The notes: generated from the letters alone by a model not told the origin. A DNA stretch of 64,000 nt from Norana najaformis (GCA_964023275.1 OZ029916.1:13322607-13386606); one strand, 5' to 3'. Positions 1 to 12,200 are shown, counted from the stretch's first letter. Translations and numbers: made by a program.

Positions 1-540
1 TTTATTTCCATATCGCACTTTCCTTCTCTTTCTACTACTGATCCCAAGAATGTAAAGCTTGTTACCGTCTCTAATTCCTCTCCATCCACCATAAAACTGC
101 CCTCCTCAGCTGTTGTCATGATCTTCGTTTTCTTTATATTGAAGTATAGTCCTGCTTTCTCGCTCTCTCTCTTCAGCCTTCTTATCAGTTCTACCAGATC
201 GTTTTTTTACCTGCTAATAGTGTTGTGTCATCTGCGTATCTCAGATTATTCAGTGTTCTTCCCGCTATCTTTACTCCCTCACTTGCTCCATCCATTTCCG
301 CCATCCTCATTATCCTTTCTGCATATAGGTTAAATAGGAATGGGGACAGAATGCATCCCTGCCTCACTCCTTTCTTTATTTTGATTCTTTCGGTATCTCC
401 AAATTCAGTTCTTATTACCGCAATCTGTTCCTCGTACAATCCCTTAAGCATTTGTATTAAGTGCCTTGGTATTCCCATTTCTATTAAGGTTTTCCATTAT
501 TGCTACTGGCCTGAATATCTGTACCTTACCTTACCTTACG
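1..540 (-). mobile_element. RTE/BovB-like LINE reverse transcriptase fragment
   Basis: The minus strand encodes a reverse-transcriptase block. It contains GVRQGCILSPFLFNLYAE followed by NNLRYADDTTLLA, which is the catalytic YADD box. After a frameshift near position 190 it continues towards the window edge with KAGLYFNIKKTKIM and FTFLGS. These motifs in this order are those of RTE/BovB-type non-LTR retrotransposon polymerases. The copy is broken by a frameshift and cut by the window edge, so it is a dead fragment. The + strand ORFs over it are shadows. Confidence 0.85.
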
Positions 541-1130
541 TGGTCTCTTAATATTCAGACAAATAGAAATATAATATAGACAAATAGAAAACACAAACAT
601 GCAAGGCATCAAAAAAGTCACAAGTTTTACTGTGATGCAGTAATACAGTGTAACTGATATGACTTGGATTGCCGAGGTTTTGACTTATACAATATAAGTA
701 AATCAAAAAACTATCATAAAACCACTGGCATAGTTTTGGGGGACACATGCCCCCACTTTCTCCTCACTTACTGGCAGCCTGCTGAGAATTTGTGAAAACG
801 GTTTAATTTTAACCCCCATAACATGTTTCCTACTGCTGTAATTCTAGTCTGTTGGCCATGTAGATATAGTAACATTGGATATTGCATACAGCCAGATTTC
901 TATGCTGTATAGTGAAGCCAACATCTCTCTAGGTCAGATGATGTCATGCGTGGCAGAAAGCTGAGCTTTACGCGGTCTTGTCTGTGCTCCAAAGGAAAGA
1001 TTTGCATTGTTATCTGAACATAGTTCTTTAGTTGATGTATAAATTTACTTAAAATGACCAAATCATGTGCTGCTTGTGAATGTACAGCTAGACATGTTAC
1101 TGGAGGTTATGCACATTTCAAAGGTTATTA
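541..1130. other. non-coding stretch, nothing recognised
   Basis: AT-rich sequence with a few CTTAC repeats at its start (about 522-540). I see no convincing coding frame, splice structure or repeat boundary. It may include the degraded 5' part of the P-element-like copy that follows. Confidence 0.4.
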
Positions 1131-2135
1131 ATAAATAAGTTTAAAATACATATCTGTATAGGAGTTATTGTTGAATGGGATGGTCACAGATCATATGGAT
1201 TTGTTGGCTATGGAACTGGTTTTGATGATGACAGTGTTGGAGTTGGTCAGGAAGTTGTTGTTCTGATGCTGCTGGCTGTCAGTGGACACCAACTGCATAT
1301 TTTGAAACTGATGTCCTAGATGCTAAGGAGAAAGCAACCATCGTTACTGAACGTTTAATTAAAACCTATGCAACAGGAATTCAAGTGACTTCTCTCACAT
1401 ATGACGGAGCTTCATCAAATCTGTCAATGCTGAAATGTTGTGAGCAGACCTGTCTAATGTCCATAATACGAAGACTCAGTTCTCTCATCCAAGCAATGAT
1501 TAACCAGTTTTTGTATTGCTGGATGCATGTCACGTACTTGAATTAATTAGAAATTGTTTTGGAGAGAGAAAGATATTTCAACATTGTAACAACAGTACTG
1601 TAAACCATAACTTTATTGAAAAGTTGTTTGATCTTCAGACCAAAGAAGGACTGGAAACAAGTTGACACAGCATCATATGGAATGGCAGTAACAAAGAATG
1701 ATACTGAAATTAGCTGCTCAGCAGAAGTGTTGCAGATGCACTTAAATTTTGTGCAGAAGAACTACCTGCAAAACTTTCAAGGCTGTCAGGCTACAACAAC
1801 CTTTATTAAGGTTACTCATCAATGTTTTGATATCCTGAATAGCCACAATTTTCTGGGTAAAGATTTCAAGCAACCAATATCAACTAGAAACCTTGAAACC
1901 TTGGCTTCCATGTATCTCTTGAATCTGAAAGATCGTGATGAAAAATGTATGCATGGGAGCTATAGGAAAACTGGTGTTATTGCATTTGTGATCTGCTTAC
2001 AAAGTGTCATTCAGTTGAGCAGAATAACACTTGATCCTGGCAACAGTACTTTAAATTTTTTGCTGACATACAAGCTTAGTCAGGATCACACTGAAATGTT
2101 TTCAGTTTGATCCAAATTCAATGTGGCTATAACTT

Positions 2136-2292
2136 TTGGATCTTGACCTGGAACCAAACCCTTTTGCCTATCGTTTTTGTTTTGACTGAGCGCCGGTGAA
2201 TAAGCTGGTTCCCGTGACTTGGCTTTTGTTGGGCGCTGTAGAAGGTTCTTTCCATGCATTTGGAATTATGCCTATGATTATGATTAACAATA
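2136..2292 (+). mobile_element. LINE 3' tail (GATTAC-tail family) inserted in the transposase
   Basis: This segment reads ggatcttgacctggaacc ... ttgactgagcgcc ... gaataagctggtt ... gggcgctgtagaag and ends in gattatgatt. It is the 3' end of the same LINE family found at about 9795-9935, 12075-12200 and 27540-27625 (sense) and at 4440-4560, 8380-8560 and 35285-35415 (antisense). It separates two otherwise consecutive transposase segments, so it inserted after the transposon did. Confidence 0.75.
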
Positions 2293-2494
2293 ATCTGACA
2301 TTTCTTCAATCATGTCAACTTACAAATGTCTCGTAGTTCATCACACTATTAGAAATATCCAATCAGACAACTGCCTGGCCCAAGATACTACAGGAATTCT
2401 ATCTATTTCAAGTTCAACCGTTATTATAAATCAGTTACAGTGGCGACTGAAAATAGTGAATTTCCAAGTAGTACCTCAGAAGCAACCAGAGCAA

Positions 2495-2757
2495 CAGAAG
2501 CGTGTGATAATTCACACATATTTCACTTGTCTCCACCACAAATGTCGGAATAGTCTGAACAGAAGCATGTGATAATTCACACAAATTTCAATTGTCTCCA
2601 CCACAAATGTCGGAATAGTCTGAACAGAAGCATGTGATAATTCACACAAATTTCACTTGTCTCCACCACAAATGTCGGAATAGTCTGAACAGAAGCATGT
2701 GATAATTCACACATATTTCACTTGTCTCCACGACAAATGTCGGAATAGTCTGAAAAA
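2495..2757. repeat. 65-bp tandem repeat, 4 copies
   Basis: Four head-to-tail copies begin with cagaag at 2495, 2560, 2625 and 2690, an exact 65-bp period. Each carries gtgataattcacaca, cttgtctccaccacaaatg and cggaatagtctga with only a few substitutions. The array lies inside the transposase remnant. Its period is not a multiple of three, so it cannot be translated in one frame. Confidence 0.9.
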
Positions 2758-3720
2758 GTCATAAAGTACATTGGTGGTTTTGTTGCCATAAAAGTTTGTT
2801 GACTTATCCATTGTACAGCTTGCTGTGGTGCGGTGACAAATCCACATGCTTACTAGTGGATTAGAAGAGTTGTGGCCATATGTTAAAGCCATCTACAGAT
2901 GTAATCACAATCTGTAGAATAACAGCGAAATTTAAGAGACAAGCAGTTTCTGGAGGAGATAAGTGCAAGGACTTAATGAAGAAAGTGTCAGCTATGAAAT
3001 TGGCAATTAGAAAACATTTGACCAGAAAACAGCTTTTAGTCAGTCTGCAATCACACACTGAAGATTTGCCGGTGGAGGACAATCATATAATCTTGCTGAT
3101 TAATTTGATTATTGATTCTCATGTTGATGTCCGGTTCATCAAGTCAGTTGTGCAGAAACAATTTGACTCCAGTGGACCCAAGTTTGAAACAATTTCACAA
3201 AACTTATTCTTAAGAATCAGTAGCTTCACTAAATCAGACGTAAGTTCAATTACATAAGTAAACTCGCTGGACTATAGTTATCTACATCATTGGAATAAGG
3301 ACTAAGTCAAGTCGTATTTGATTTACTGGAAAAACTTATTTGTTGAATATACATACAGTTGTTAATTTTATATATGTCATCTCATCAGCACACAAATGAT
3401 TTATATGCTTAAAAAGTACAGAGCTATAAATAGGGTTACAGTAATTGCATGGTTCCAGCATCCCGAGCGCGACAATATTACCGTCATAGGAAATATGAAG
3501 CTTATTTGGGAATACTGTCACATGGCTGCATACGTCCTACATATGATGCTGATTGGGGAAAGGCATACCAATGTGACTCAAATTCCGAATGTGACTCAAA
3601 TTCCCAATTTGACAAATTTATGTTATCATTAAAATTAGCTTATTATATATAATGTATTGGAATTATTTTTAGTATAAATTATAAATGTACAGTAATTTTA
3701 GTTTTGTTACAATAGCCCTG

Positions 3721-3789
3721 CAGGCATGTCCATGCAAATCTGGTGGGCCCTAAATACAGGGCCCATTTGACCTACAGTAGACATGCCTG
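3721..3789. repeat. nested foldback hairpin
   Basis: Two nested perfect inverted repeats share one centre. The outer arms are CAGGCATGTC (3721-3730) and GACATGCCTG (3780-3789). The inner arms are TGGGCCCT (3744-3751) and AGGGCCCA (3758-3765), around a 6-nt loop. It could be a small foldback element or a structured transcript. No function can be assigned. Confidence 0.7.
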
Positions 3790-3861
3790 TGGCAGAGTAT
3801 ATAAAGAATTCACAACACTATGAAAACTACTGCAATATATTATTGTGGCAATATACCCCCC

Positions 3862-4102
3862 AACTGGCACTTAGGGGCTTTGCACTGCATGACCACATGA
3901 CTGGCACCTAAGGCACTTTGCACTGTATAACCTGACAATGGCAAATAAGGGGCTTTGCACTGCATGACCACATACTGGCACCTAGGGGACTTTGCACTGC
4001 ATGACCACATGACCGGCACCTAAGGGGCTTGGCACTGCATGACCACATTCAGGCACCTAGGTGGCTTTGTACTGCATGACCTCATACTGGCACCTAACGG
4101 GC
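3862..4102. repeat. about 37-bp minisatellite, 6 copies
   Basis: Diverged tandem copies of a unit reading roughly tggcacctaggggctttgcactgcatgaccacata. The tgcactgcat core recurs near 3881, 3919, 3956, 3993, 4030 and 4068, a period of 37-38 bp. Confidence 0.85.
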
Positions 4103-4107
4103 CTATA

Positions 4108-4206
4108 TAAGGGAGAGAGAGACAGACAGACAGAGACAGAGAGAGACACACACAGAAAGAGAGAGAGAGAGACAGAGAGAGACACACACAGAAAGAGAGA
4201 GAGAGT
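4108..4206. repeat. GA/CA-rich compound microsatellite
   Basis: The run consists of gagaga, gacagaca and cacaca blocks. A composite unit of roughly 40 bp (gacagagagagacacacacagaaagagag) appears about twice. The Arg/Glu/Thr- and Ser/Leu-rich ORFs across it are translation artefacts. Confidence 0.9.
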
Positions 4207-4439
4207 GTACAGTGATCAGAGAGGCCAAGTTTGTGAGTTAGATGTTGAAGTAAGTTCTTTCCATGCATTTCCACCATACAAGACCGCTTTCCACCACCCA
4301 TGACATCACTGGCTAAAATCAGATGTTGGCTTCAGAAATCTGGCTGTATGCTGTATCCGGTGTTAATATATCTGTGCCCCATTCACGAGGAGGGAGTTTT
4401 ACAAGTGGTATTTGCAAAACCTGCAAAAGTATTAACAAA

Positions 4440-4560
4440 CTATCGTAATCTCAAGATTTCTACAGCGCCCAATGAAAGCCAAGTCATGTTAACCAGCTTA
4501 TTCATAGACGCTCAGAGAAAACAAAATTGATAGGCAAAAGGATTCGGTTCCAGGTCAAGA
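4440..4560 (-). mobile_element. LINE 3' tail, antisense copy
   Basis: It reads taatctcaagatttctacagcgcccaatg ... accagcttattcatagacgctc ... aaaacaaaattgataggcaaaaggattcg ... aggtcaagatc. This is the reverse complement of the GATTAC-tail LINE 3' end found elsewhere in the window. Confidence 0.75.
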
Positions 4561-6239
4561 TCTCGATTTTAAGTAGTCACCCATGTATCATAACTCAATA
4601 CTTCATGGATCAACACATTGTACTGTGGTTATTGTAACTGTAAATGTAAAATATCATTTATACTGTACAATAAAGTAAGACTTGACAAAAGTCCAAATCG
4701 GTATCACACAATTGACAAATAGTTGCGGACACCATTTTCCAGCTGAAAAAAATGCAAAAGTGCCGGAAGCCCTGATAGGCTGAATCGTATGCATATTAAT
4801 GAGCATTTGCAACTGAGGCATATGAATATTAATGACATCCTTGTACAAGAGTGAGAAAAGGAAACACGCTTGCCGGGCTGCAGCCCTAGGGCTCAGCAGG
4901 TGTCCGAGTTTATTCATTAGGATGCACTGCACTCATCCAAGACTATGTTCGCTCTACTGGCCGCTGCAGCCCGGGCTATGGCGCTCATCAGAGGTATGTC
5001 TAGCTTGCATCCATGCTACCTTGGCTCCACGATTTCTGTCTTCCTTTGGCCCCTGTTTAGCTCGGTGGACAAGGTGAAGTGTTAGGGTTACAGCATTAAA
5101 ATTTGGACACTTCAGAAAGTACTAAAATTCGCTGGACTGACTATTACTGCACAGTATGTGGTCATATTCACTGAGCTGCACATCCTGCTGGATGAGCCTC
5201 TTACAGCCGGCTGTAGTTGCTGCAGCCAGGGCTATAACCAGGGCTGAAGCCATGCCCATATGCTAATGGAAAATTGGACCACGATACTATAAGATTGCCG
5301 ATATGATTACTATTAGGAATATGTTTTTATACTTTTATTTATGTTGTTTAATAAATAAAAGATTTCTTAAATAAACGTACAGTATAAATTATGTTCTTTT
5401 AAAATTTAAATCTCTAAGTAGAAAATAAACATTTCGGTGTTGACTGACACTGCGTTACATGTATGTACATAACTTACAGTATGTAATACATAAAGTAACT
5501 TGCATTATATTTATTTAATAATATATTAAATTTGCTAATTGCTATGAAGGCCAATAAAACGGATAATCGGTTTAAATCCAGATTTCTACAACCAATAATC
5601 GGTTTGCCAAAAAAACTGATATTAACGACCCTAGTTCAAAACTATTCAATTAATAGAGCGTTTTCCGGTAAAATCGCTCATCATCAGGACCTAAGCGGAA
5701 AAATTCTCTTATCAGCTAAGGGTTAACCTGGCTTCTCTAATGGATTATGATTTTGAATACAATTTCACTTGAAGCTATTGTTGACAGATGTCTTTGGGCA
5801 TTATGATAACGGTGCTATAGAAGTCATCATATTAGATTAGAACAGATTTTGCGGTTGGGTTTTCATAATTCTGTTTAGATTTTCCGATTTGTTAAAAAAA
5901 ACTGTATCCATCTATTTATCAGTTCTGCGCTAGCCATACCTTCACTTGCTACTGTCAATTTTAAGGTCACTTGTTACTGGAACAAGTGTAGACTTCTTGG
6001 GGTCCGGACAGTCACAACTGTGCTTCTCGTCCACCTGCAGTAAAATTTTGTTCTGCTGGTGTTTTGTAATCACAGCGTTAAATGACTTGGATAAGAGAAA
6101 TTCCGTGTTCAACTGCATCATTGAACACTTTCAGCATCATGACTTGGTTTTGCTTCCATCTGTAGTCTTTGATCGATTCCATGCACACAGATGCTGTAGG
6201 AGGAATTGATGAAGCTTATATGTTATAATGAGGACCTCC
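4561..6239. other. non-coding stretch
   Basis: No supported gene. The segment 4850-5260 is richer in GC and repeats gctgcagcc-type words. The segment 5300-5560 is very AT-rich. Short ORFs here show no family motifs. The last part (about 5940-6240) may be the degraded upstream portion of the LINE fragment that follows. Confidence 0.4.
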
Positions 6240-6720
6240 CTTCTACCTGAACAGCAGTCGGGGTTCAGAAAGTTTCACTCACTCTGAGTATGTTCTAACA
6301 CACATTCTTGTTGACAATTTTGGGGCTGTTGATCAAAGACATGTATCCCTATTCGCCCATTTTGAGGCGAGTGTGGCCTTCGGCACTGTCAACCACAGCA
6401 CTGTTTTGCAGAGCCTTGAAATGTCGTTTGGTGCCACAAGTCATGCTGTGTTGTGGTAGTGCTCATTAATCTGTCTGTACTTGGGCACTGGATTTTGGTT
6501 CTGAACTGTAACTTGTCCTTGGCCTAACCCTGTCTCCCACAGGATTCCATCTTGGGGCCCCTGATCTATTTTCCCTACACAGCCAATTTAAGCCTGGTCC
6601 TTTCTTCTTTAGAGATTGCAACTCATCAGTATGCTGATGATACTCATGCATACGTCCATGGCGCACCTGCATGTACATATGCATCAAAAAACTTTTTATA
6701 GCGCTTTTTAGGTACCTCAT
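6240..6720 (+). mobile_element. LINE reverse-transcriptase fragment
   Basis: Broken + frames read like a CR1/L2-type polymerase. There is an LPEQQSGFR-like stretch near 6245 and a box reading HQYADDTHAY near 6626-6655. Multiple stops and frameshifts make it a pseudogene. Confidence 0.65.
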
Positions 6721-6948
6721 AAAGGCACTACCTGCGCTAGCCTAAATGATGTTAAGTATCACTAAGAACAAAAATTCCATCATTTAGCAAGAAGTGTTCA
6801 GATAACTCGAAATGTCACCAGTAGCAGACTCACTGAGCCCAACCAACAGGTTTTCTCCTGAGTTGACACATGACATGTTCAGAGTTAATGAACTGAGTAG
6901 CGTCAAAGTCGTATAATGACAATGAGCGGGCAATAACGTCCGCAGAAA

Positions 6949-7190
6949 ATGAGGGCCCCATTGTCCAACACTATCAGTCAGATGGTAGAAGACAGGGTGC
7001 CCAGGTACTACTCGAGCTACCAGGTAGATTCAAGACAGACAGCTGTTCAATTGATAGCAGAACCCCTTTTTGCCAGACAACTGAAACAATTCCAAAGCGT
7101 TAGGCGTGAGTTGCGACCATTGATCTGGGAACTGTCATCTGTTGAGCATTTAATGAACTATTCCAGGGAGAAAATTTGAACGCCAAGTCA
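6949..7190 (+). repeat. dispersed repeat with a coding-like frame, related to 28.2 kb
   Basis: The frame begins MRAPLSNTISQMVEDRVP and contains LIAEPLFARQLKQFQSVRR. The reverse complement of about 28200-28320 can be read as LMVGPPSARRSKQFQSVRC, and the nucleotides align over more than 80 bp (both contain cctaacgctttggaattg in the same sense). This is therefore one of at least two copies of an unrecognised element. A retroelement gag-like origin is possible but not shown. Confidence 0.55.
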
Positions 7191-8379
7191 GACATAACAG
7201 CAGTCTGGACATAAATCTAGCTTAAAACAAAATTTAGGGCGAAACGACAAGCAGGGAAAAACATGGCCACATAATGGCTGCCGAACATGCACAAGGTAAT
7301 TTGTTGAGAGACAATCTCCTCAGTGAAGAAATGTTTCAGACATCTAAGACACTCTGCACTTAGATGTTGTCAAATCAACTCTGGATGAAACCTGGGAAAA
7401 TCTTGCAAAACACATCATGATTGCTGTCAACCCTAATTGGTTGCGGCTGCGATCATCAACGTCTGCCAATATACTCATGTCAGCAACTCAGGGTAAAATG
7501 TTCAGGAGTCTAGTAGTCTAATTAGGGGAATCTAAAGTTAAAGATGAAAATCAAAAGTTTCAACTGGCCTCAATCAATCCAAACAGGCGGAGAGATGAAG
7601 AGATTGAACAATTAGTTGGAAGATGTGATAGGACGACACACTGCAGTGAAAGAGCTGGCTGAATGTAGCAGTACATCAGAGATGAAAAAAGCTACTTTTC
7701 GAGAAAAAATACCTTCTAGGATTTTAGATTTTAGGGCGGAAAGCCAAAAATAGCTTTAAAACTATGGCATTGCACAGAATATTTAACTCTTGAGTTCAAT
7801 GCCACAATGCAAGCTGGTACAGCATGATCTGCATTAACATCGCAATCACCGCAACGCTAATTAATTGCAAATTATTTTTCAACCACAAATTATTTTTCAA
7901 CCACAAAAATATAAAAGCAAAGTACGATTTTATACTTTTCATTTCTACCAAAGAAACTCAAAATCTATTTAGAAATTTCGTATGTATCGTCAGTTTTAAA
8001 ACCCTAAAAACCCTTCAACCTAAGAAAACCGTCTTCTTGTATCCTTGGGGTTCATATTTATTGATCGACGTATTTGATTCTTTCGATTTTTTGCATCTTG
8101 CCAATTAACTGAAGCCCCAACTGAAATCGTTTTCATCACAAGCCCAGATAATACTAAATTCGATTCATTTGAAATAACTTACCTCGTCTGTTGCAGAGTA
8201 AAGCCAGCTAACGTTGCTCAAATCAGATTACACGTTAAACACAAAATACAAATCGCAATTAAACTTTCCTTACTTCTGACAAATTTGCCGCTTTTACCAA
8301 ACCAAGGACCAAAACTGAAGAGGACCGGGACTTCTTACAACTTTTGAAGCGCATACACTAGCGTACTCTGACGACTGGA
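7191..8379. other. non-coding stretch
   Basis: No supported gene. The segment 7260-7740 may be a continuation of the unknown element that begins at about 6950. The segment 7820-8300 is AT-rich with a short direct duplication (aattatttttcaaccacaa, at about 7867-7903). The 94-codon ORF there has no recognisable motif. Confidence 0.4.
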
Positions 8380-8735
8380 ATTAGTAATTGTTCGTAATCG
8401 TAATTGTAGTTGTAAAATCGTAATCGTAATTCCGAGATTTCTACAGCGCCCAACGAAAGCCGCGCCGCGGGGACCAGCTTATTCACAGGCGCTCGGTCAA
8501 AACAAAATCGATAGGCAAAAGGGTTCGATTCCAGGTCAAGATCCAAAAGTCAGACGGAGAGACAGCGTGACACCTACGGGTGGTGGTGTTTGGGGTTGGA
8601 GAGGAGAGAGAGATAAAAGGAAGAAGGGGTGTCAGGATAGGATCTGTGAAAGAGGAATGTTTTCAGTTTTGAGTGAAAGGCCGAAGCAGAAATAATATAT
8701 TGCAAATGGAGAAACTACACCGCACAGTGAAAGCT
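8380..8735 (-). mobile_element. LINE 3' end, antisense copy
   Basis: Starts with repeated cgtaat units, then atttctacagcgcccaacg ... cggggaccagcttattcac ... cgataggcaaaagggttcg. It continues with a 3'UTR-like part (gacggagagacagcgtgac ... gttttgagtgaaaggccg) that is nearly identical to 35285-35560. The LINE therefore reads on the minus strand. Confidence 0.8.
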
Positions 8736-8829
8736 ATATCGAAAGAAGCACCTTATTCACAGGCCTTAAGTCAAAACAAACTCCATAAGTAGGAAGGGTT
8801 CGAGTCCAGATCATGATAATCTATAGCTC

Positions 8830-9940
8830 ATCTTCTTGTGGTTAAGCAAATCTCCTCCTGGATGACATTTAATCTCTTGTACCTCAACCCATCCAAAACC
8901 GAATTCATATTTCTTGACCTATGCGACAACAAATTCCTGACCACTCTATCTCCATCACCCTGGACTCTGCCTCCACCCACACCTTTCATACTAACTCTTC
9001 TGTTCGCAATTAGCTGTAATATTCGACTAAAACCTCACTTTTACTGATTATATCACTCGTCTTTCCCGCTCTTGCTTTATGCATATGCGTGACCTACGCA
9101 AAATGTGCCCAATGCTTGATTCCAAGACTGCATAATAATAATTAGCAACTTTGAATGCGCCAGTGTCTAATGCACAAGATATCAACCGATGGCACACTAC
9201 CATTGCCACATCCATTCAAAACTAGACTACTGCAATTCACTTTTCCTCAATATAGATACCACTCAAGTAAACCGCCTTCAAGCTATTCAGAATGCTGTCG
9301 ATAGGCAAAAGGGTTCGATTCCAAACACCATCACATCACCTCTGTTCTCAAATCACTGCACTGGCTTAAAATACCAGAACGAATAGAGTACAAAGTCTTA
9401 TCCCTCACCTACAGCATACTTCAATCCTCCCAACCCTCCTATCTTCGTCAATTATTTACTATCCAACCAATCCGTTCAACCCGCTCCTCATCTGTCCTAA
9501 CACTTCTTCGCCCTCCCGTCACCTCATCCTTAAAATTTGGAACTCGCTGCATAGCCATAGCTGCCCACCCCTCTGGAATAAACTCCTCCAGAATTAAGAC
9601 AATTATCTGGTCCATCGTGAGAACTCATCAACACTTCACCTCTTTCAGTTTCTGTGCAGGTCTTTCACTCAAGACTGAAAACACTTCTTTTCCAAAAATC
9701 TTATCCTGATTCTTCCTCTTCTCCTTGTCTCTCTTCTTGCTTCAATTTCAATCACCAGCCACCGTAGCCGTCCAACTGTCTGACTGCCTAACTTCTGGAT
9801 CTTGACCTGGAACCGAACTTCTTTTGCCTATCGATTTTGTTTTTGACTGAGCGCCTGTGAATAAGCTGGTTCCCGCGACTTGGCTTCGTTGGGCGTTGTA
9901 GAAATCTTGAGATTACGATTACGATCCAAGAGTCAAGCAG
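8830..9940 (+). mobile_element. LINE ORF2 C-terminus plus 3' tail (CR1/L2-like)
   Basis: Broken + frames read LLYLNPSKTEFIFL near 8875, SKLDYCNSLFL near 9215 and VNRLQAIQNAV near 9270. They are followed by a 3'UTR-like part and the GATTAC-type tail ending at about 9935. NPSKTEF and LDYCN are typical of the polymerase C-terminal part of CR1/L2/jockey-like elements. A fragment of another LINE tail (tgcgccagtgtctaatgcacaa) is embedded at about 9127-9193. Confidence 0.75.
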
Positions 9941-10260
9941 GCTACGGTGGATGGTGTTTGGCACTGTAGCGGAACGAGACATTAGGGGAAGAATCAGGAT
10001 AGGATTTGTGGAAGAGGAGTACATGCCATGGTCGAAATCGTTCATGATGGTGGTCGTGAGATGGTACAGGAGTGGAAGCAGGATAGAATAGCTTGACAAG
10101 TTTTCAGACTTGAGTGAAAGGCTGCAGAAGCGAGGGCAAGCGAAGTGCGCGTTTTGACAGGCGAGAAAGGAGGTTGAGCGACAGAACTGACGGAGGTCTC
10201 TCGAGTGTTCGACTGTTCGCCCCTCCAAAGTATGGAATCAGCAATGAAGTTAGCCAATGT
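9941..10260 (-). mobile_element. LINE 3' region, antisense fragment
   Basis: It shares the words gattacgattacgatcc and ttgagtgaaaggctgcag with the antisense LINE copies near 8.6 and 35.5 kb. It directly abuts the sense LINE tail at 9940, giving a tail-to-tail pair. Confidence 0.5.
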
Positions 10261-12000
10261 ACCCGAAGCAATGCAATAGGACTTTGAAGAACTGAACTGC
10301 AGATATATAGCATTGAAAACAGAAAAGCATTAGGTGGCAGGCTTACTTATATTTCGGTTTCGTTTTCGGCTATAGGAAACATGGAGGTCATATTTATTAC
10401 ACTACTGGGAGTATGACGTCACTTCCATAAAGCAGCCGCATAAAACAACCTTGACTGATAGTGCAGACATCTGAAATAAAACTGTTTGACACTGTTGAAA
10501 CGACCAACTTCAAATTGTGTGACATATGGATGTAACAATTTATTATCTCCCGAAACCAAGGCAGCCGGAATATCATTTCATCAGTAAGTTGTTTCTTTTT
10601 GTGTGTTTTGTACGTTTAGAGTATATATCTTTGATAGCAAATACTGCTAATACGTCATAGGAAATTCTGTGGTTATATTTATAACGTAATATAGAAATTT
10701 TTATGCTGTGTATTAATCATTTCGTACTTAAGGTGAGTATTTTATAATTGCGGTAATGAAATATTTATTTTGAAACGGTTATGATGGTATGGTAAATTTA
10801 GTCTTTCAGTATCATGATGACAGGAAGAGAAAGCAGAATTGCGTCGTAATGGAACTAGTAGGCTTACTCTGGCTGCGGGTCTGTATTGTATGACCTGCTT
10901 GTTTTATTACATTACTATGATCGACTAATATACCAGCAGAACTGCTGGTGCGTATAGCTTTTCAGGTAAACTCGTATTTTAGTGTAATTTATTCGTAGCG
11001 TTAACAAGTCATCGTAATGTAACGTATTTTATTACATACCGACCAAATATACTTATATGGACTTACTAAGAGTATTGGATACTGATAGAAACAGACAGTA
11101 ACCATTTTATAAATGAATGCATGCAATGAAATTTCAAATTGTATGTATTTAATTTCAGTTTATTGGTCTAGCATATGCATTTTGTGTCCAGCCAGTTGGC
11201 TGGTGTCATCATCAGCGAAATTAAGAGCCAGTATATTTAGTCTGCCACTGAAATGTGTTTGTAAACGAACATCTTCAATCTGCGCCATAGTCTGCATTGT
11301 GCCACAACAGCACAATGGTTCAGAGCTTTCATCCATTTAACGAGGTTGTAGGCACAGTAACCCAGGCACATTCAAAATCGATTTAGTGCAGGCCAGAGTC
11401 GTTAAGGCAAGTTGAAACCTAGAGAACAGACAGCTCAGCGATTAGGGAATGGTCAGAGACATCTATTGCAGTTCATTTGTCCCTCCATGCTGGAATAGAT
11501 ATCATGTCGCCAGATGGCATATACCACCAATTTGGGTGTCTTGAAGACAGGCATGTGTGTGTGTGATGTGATGTTGTCATAAAACGTGGCAACTCTTTGT
11601 TTGCACCAATCATTTTCAGCAGCCTTGCAGTAGACTCTGTCCTGTGGAGATGATGTTGCTTAAGATAGGCAGCCACAACAGCTGTTTAGGCACTGCATTC
11701 TTGAGATGAAATGCACAGGCGCATGGAGAGAGATATCGACCAACCTTACATGGTGGTGTAGCTAGGTACTTTGGCACCCGGGGCAAGCGATGGCATCTGA
11801 CCCCCAATAGAAATTTGGAAGTTTAACAAAAAACAACAGTTTAGGGAAACATCATGTGTTGGACATTGATTAATGATCTAATTTTATTAAACTTATCAAA
11901 ACTCTAAAGAAAACTTTTCTTGCCTTGGTAGCTGCAACGTGTTTGAGAACTTCACAGAAACTAATGGTATTTCATTCTGAAAACATTACTTTAAAAAAAT
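10261..12000. other. non-coding stretch
   Basis: No supported gene. A perfect palindrome TGACGTCA, the consensus cAMP-response element, occurs at 10414-10421, but no transcription unit nearby gives it context. The remainder is AT-rich with weak ORFs only. Confidence 0.4.
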
Positions 12001-12200
12001 CTTATCCTGATTCTCTTCCCGCTTTAATTTCTAACACCATCCACCATAGCCATCTGACTGTATGCCTGCCTAACTCCTGGATCTTGACCTGGAACCACAC
12101 ACATTCTGTCTATGGATTTTGTTTTGTTTTGACTGAGCACCTGTGAATAAGCTGGTTCCCATGACTGTAGCGCTGTAGAAATCTCGAGATTATGATTCAT
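12001..12200 (+). mobile_element. LINE 3' end, sense copy
   Basis: It begins with cttatcctgattctcttcc, the end of the LINE ORF also seen near 9700. It continues with ggatcttgacctggaacc ... gactgagcacctgtgaataagctgg ... gctgtagaaatctcgagattatgatt. Confidence 0.75.

Larger units (their letters stand above)
1140..3257 (+). pseudogene. decayed P-element / THAP9-like DNA transposase
   Basis: Pieces of a P-element-type transposase lie in order along the + strand. Near 1175 a frame reads WDGHRSYGFVGYGTGFDDDS. At 1616-2110 come FDILNSHNFLGKDFKQP, RKTGVIAF and LLTYKLSQDHTEMF. At 2312-2400 come YKCLVVHHTIRN and DNCLAQDT. At 2880-3257 is a C-terminal segment beginning KPSTDVITICRIT. This order matches P-element/THAP9 transposases. 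Several frameshifts and stops, a LINE tail inserted at about 2136-2290, and a 65-bp tandem array at 2495-2757 break the reading frame. No THAP zinc finger was found upstream. The copy cannot encode an intact enzyme. Confidence 0.8.

Noticed and set aside
4020-4303. Two ORFs, one Ser/Leu/Cys-rich and one Arg/Glu/Thr-rich
   Set aside because: Both run through the minisatellite and the GA/CA microsatellite.
7824-8108. 94-aa plus-strand ORF
   Set aside because: AT-rich Phe/Asn/Lys/Ile composition typical of chance frames; includes a small direct duplication and no motif.
10414-10421. Perfect TGACGTCA (CRE) palindrome as a promoter element
   Set aside because: An 8-mer is expected by chance about once in 65 kb, and no gene or exon is supported downstream.
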